64,000 nucleotides of DNA. Origin: Bradysia coprophila (Eukaryota > Arthropoda > Insecta > Diptera > Sciaridae). Shown here piece by piece: positions 61,321 to 64,000 of this stretch. A program made the translations under genes and the position numbers. How positions within the stretch are numbered: the first letter of the stretch is position 1; each line of letters begins with the position of its first letter. Where the stretch lies: contig NW_023503787.1 in the NCBI RefSeq assembly GCF_014529535.1, positions 26,953-90,952 of the forward strand. The letters are read 5' to 3'. Under the pieces are notes generated by a model. That model did no database searches. It was given only the letters and a program-made list of their open reading frames with translations, and was not told the DNA's origin.

Positions 61321-64000
61321 TCATATATTCAAATGATTCTTGATTTGTAACCGCATAAGACAAGACGACTTTATGAGTTTGTAATCTGATTGATCCGTCA
61401 TCAGAAATTCTACCCATATTCAGGAAAATACAGTTTTCGATACACAGTTTCGATATAACTTTATTTTATATTCAACTCAGGCTTTCACGATCAATATTGA
61501 TCAATATTTATTATAGTATTCTATAGCTCTAACCGCATTGTTTAGACAATCATAAAATTGTCGTAAATCACAAAAACATAAATTTTTTTCACGAAATGAA
61601 GACTGGCATATTTTTAGACATGTCACCATAACGGAATTTGTTGAAATAAAAGGAAATGATGAAAATATCACAGTCCTGTCTGTAAAAACAAAAAAAAACG
61701 AACCCCTTTCCCTATGCAGAATAAACAGTAAAACGATGTTCTGCAAAACAATTAAATTAAAACCAAACAAATCACATCCGCATAATGTATAGAGTTAGAT
61801 TTGCATATAAAATTTCTTATTGAAATTTAAAAGAAAAATCCTACGTGACAAAACTATTGAAAAATGGTTTTTTTTCTACCATTTCAGATTGGCTAAAATA
61901 GAATCCAGAGAATAACAAGAATATTGGCAATAGAAACTGTTTGTATGCGACTCGACATAAAGTAGAAGGTAAGATTTCCAACTATAATATAAAATCGTTG
62001 CCGTATCTTTGAAGTTATTTAATTTTATAGTTTACGAGAACAAAAAAAAATCGTCGTCTGGCATCATGAAATAATCTTCTTGTCCCCATATAATATAAAA
62101 TATTATAAATCATCATAAAAAATGCTTATTTTACAAGATTACAAACTGCTGTTCATCGCCTTTTCCATATTGGGTACTATGTGCGAAGCACATCTAGAGT
62201 ATTCATAATAAAACAGTAAAAATAAAACTTTTAGATATTGATTTTGGCAAAACTCTTAAAAACATGAAAATGGTTAATCAATAAGGTATTCAAGCACAAC
62301 GTCTATAATACCACATTATGGTTATCTCTATATTGTATATATACATGTATAATGCATGTTTGTTAAGCATCGCCATTTCATTTAGGTTCAAGTATTTATT
62401 ATATATATTATCAATCTGTAGTCGATGTGTATGTTATGCACAGTTGTAATTGGAAATAAAATCAGTTTAGAAAACCCGGCCAGACCAAAACGGTAATTCA
62501 TTTTCGGCACAATATTTGGAAACGTTTTTCGCTATAATTCTATTTCTATACAACAATTATTATCATAAATGGGCTATGAGAAATGTATATGAACATGAAA
62601 TAGAAATTGTGTGTTGCGAACCATCGCTACATGAATTAGAAATGGTTTCCAATTTTAAATGGAACATGGATATATATGGTAATTAGACGGGGTTTATCAA
62701 TTATCATGTAATAATTTATTCGAGATTTTATTTAAAACTTCTGAACTGATGAGGATTAATGACGATTTGGAGGAATTGATATTTAAATGAGTTGTTTACG
62801 ATTTAGTTTGGATTTGTATACAGTGCATTGGACGATATACCAGACAAGGATATACTGACATTTTATCGGTGATTGATTTATTTGTTACTTTTTTTTACTT
62901 TAGCTGGCATCGGTCTAAAAGTCCATGTATGGGGAAAACGACTGATCGATAAATTGTTCAGTACGCATCGTCAAACAACAATTTCTTTAAAATGGATCAG
63001 GTCGTCGACTTTTCTGCTGGTTCAATTATAAATCGAATTAGTTTCAATTAAGCCATTTCTCAGAATGCTCTTATTGTCTAACTTTCGAGCTGGCAAATAT
63101 TCTCCCCTCTTTATTTGTATAAACCTACTGCCACATAAATAAACTAAGTTTTCCTTAACTCGCTTGACGTGCACACAGAGCTGTGTAACGAGTCTAACGA
63201 CAACATTGTAAAATATTTGTTTTTTGTGTTACGCTTGAAAATTTAACTATTAAATTTCATGAAAATAAATTTTCATGACGCCGGCCACATGTGATGGTGA
63301 TGTATTTGCGATCCATCTAATTAAACAAATTTGCTAAAGTTTAATTTTAAAACATAAACAACATCACAACAACCAATTCCATAATTCGGATAACATAAAC
63401 CCAAAACAAACACTTGAAAAAGGTACCGTCAAGATACACATATTTGTGCCATTAATTTCCATATATATATAATGTAACTTATATCTAAAAATATATCCTC
63501 TATGTCTACAGTGCTATTAAGCGCCAATTTTATTGTACACACTTAATAAAACAACAACCCACTTCCCCGAAATATCTTTGTTTTGATTAAATTTTAATCT
63601 CGATTTTAATATTAATTATTTCCGTCGTCAAACAATCATGTTGAATTTGGTATAGAGAAAACAGATACGAGTGAGTATCGAAATTTCCAAAGAGGATACA
63701 TAAATGGAATATACCATTCCTTACACACAGCCAGACAACAGAATCATGGTTGGAAAATAGGAAGAAGATTTTCTGCTCCATTAATTTTGTATTTGCTTGA
63801 AATATAATTTTTCGGTTGTTGTTGCTGTAGAGTGGAAAGTTTCCCCTAAAATTCACCTCTAAGAGGATCAACATTATTCTTTCCTTAAACAGAAGGACAC
63901 ACATTAAATTGTCCGCTGTTGCTTTTTGCGTTAATTTTATACTTTTTTCGGTTTTCCTTTCGCTTTTACATTTCCTAAACGTATAAACATGAAATTGAGT
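61321..64000. other. No gene seen to window end
   Basis: AT-rich sequence with short random frames; no repeats of note and no recognisable exons. Confidence 0.45.

Noticed and set aside
1-64000. CRISPR arrays, operons, bacterial insertion sequences, tRNA or rRNA genes
   Set aside because: The window is eukaryotic. No spaced direct repeats of CRISPR form were seen, and no tRNA B-box or rRNA sequence was recognised by eye; a tRNAscan or Rfam search could not be run.

Overview
The window is eukaryotic nuclear DNA, very AT-rich, with spliced genes whose introns are mostly about 50-90 bp with GT-AG ends. Two conserved housekeeping genes (acylglycerol kinase, URM1), an ADAR-like editase, short introns and many MITE-type repeats point to an insect, most likely a nematoceran fly. 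A fungus gnat (Sciaridae, Bradysia-like) is my inference, not something the sequence proves.

Region 1 (about 0.4-9.9 kb) is gene-dense. AGK (minus) and URM1 (plus) lie head to head with 247 bp between their start codons. An intronless BTB-BACK-PHR gene (plus) converges on a six-exon, single-dsRBD ADAR-like gene (minus). A 577-bp PIF/Harbinger-type MITE lies between URM1 and the BTB gene.

Region 2 (about 14-24 kb) is the unusual part. It holds a fragment resembling plant S1 self-incompatibility proteins (plus), a secreted thaumatin-like protein with two N-terminal PAN-like domains (minus), a 1.6-kb element with about 150-bp tandem repeats, and a GH45 endoglucanase locus (minus). The GH45 locus starts inside the same kind of PAN module, lacks an upstream end, and has an apparent 1-nt frameshift before its last exon. 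These families are typical of plants, fungi and some herbivorous or soil invertebrates, so horizontal acquisition followed by domestication (introns, domain sharing) and partial decay is a reasonable hypothesis.

Region 3 (26.1-29.3 kb) holds a six-exon gene for a 600-aa secreted Ser/Thr-rich protein that I do not recognise. Region 4 (32-43.7 kb) holds a hAT-type foldback element with arms of about 516 bp, a second copy of a 320-bp hAT MITE family, two tandemly duplicated GAPR-1/PR-1-like CAP genes, and a foldback repeat followed by a 21-bp minisatellite. From 43.7 kb to the end I find no supportable gene, only MITEs, a nested palindrome and simple repeats.

Exon models were built by hand from homology and splice signals. 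The spliced lengths of AGK, URM1, the ADAR-like gene, the thaumatin-like gene, the 600-aa protein gene and both CAP genes are all exact multiples of three.
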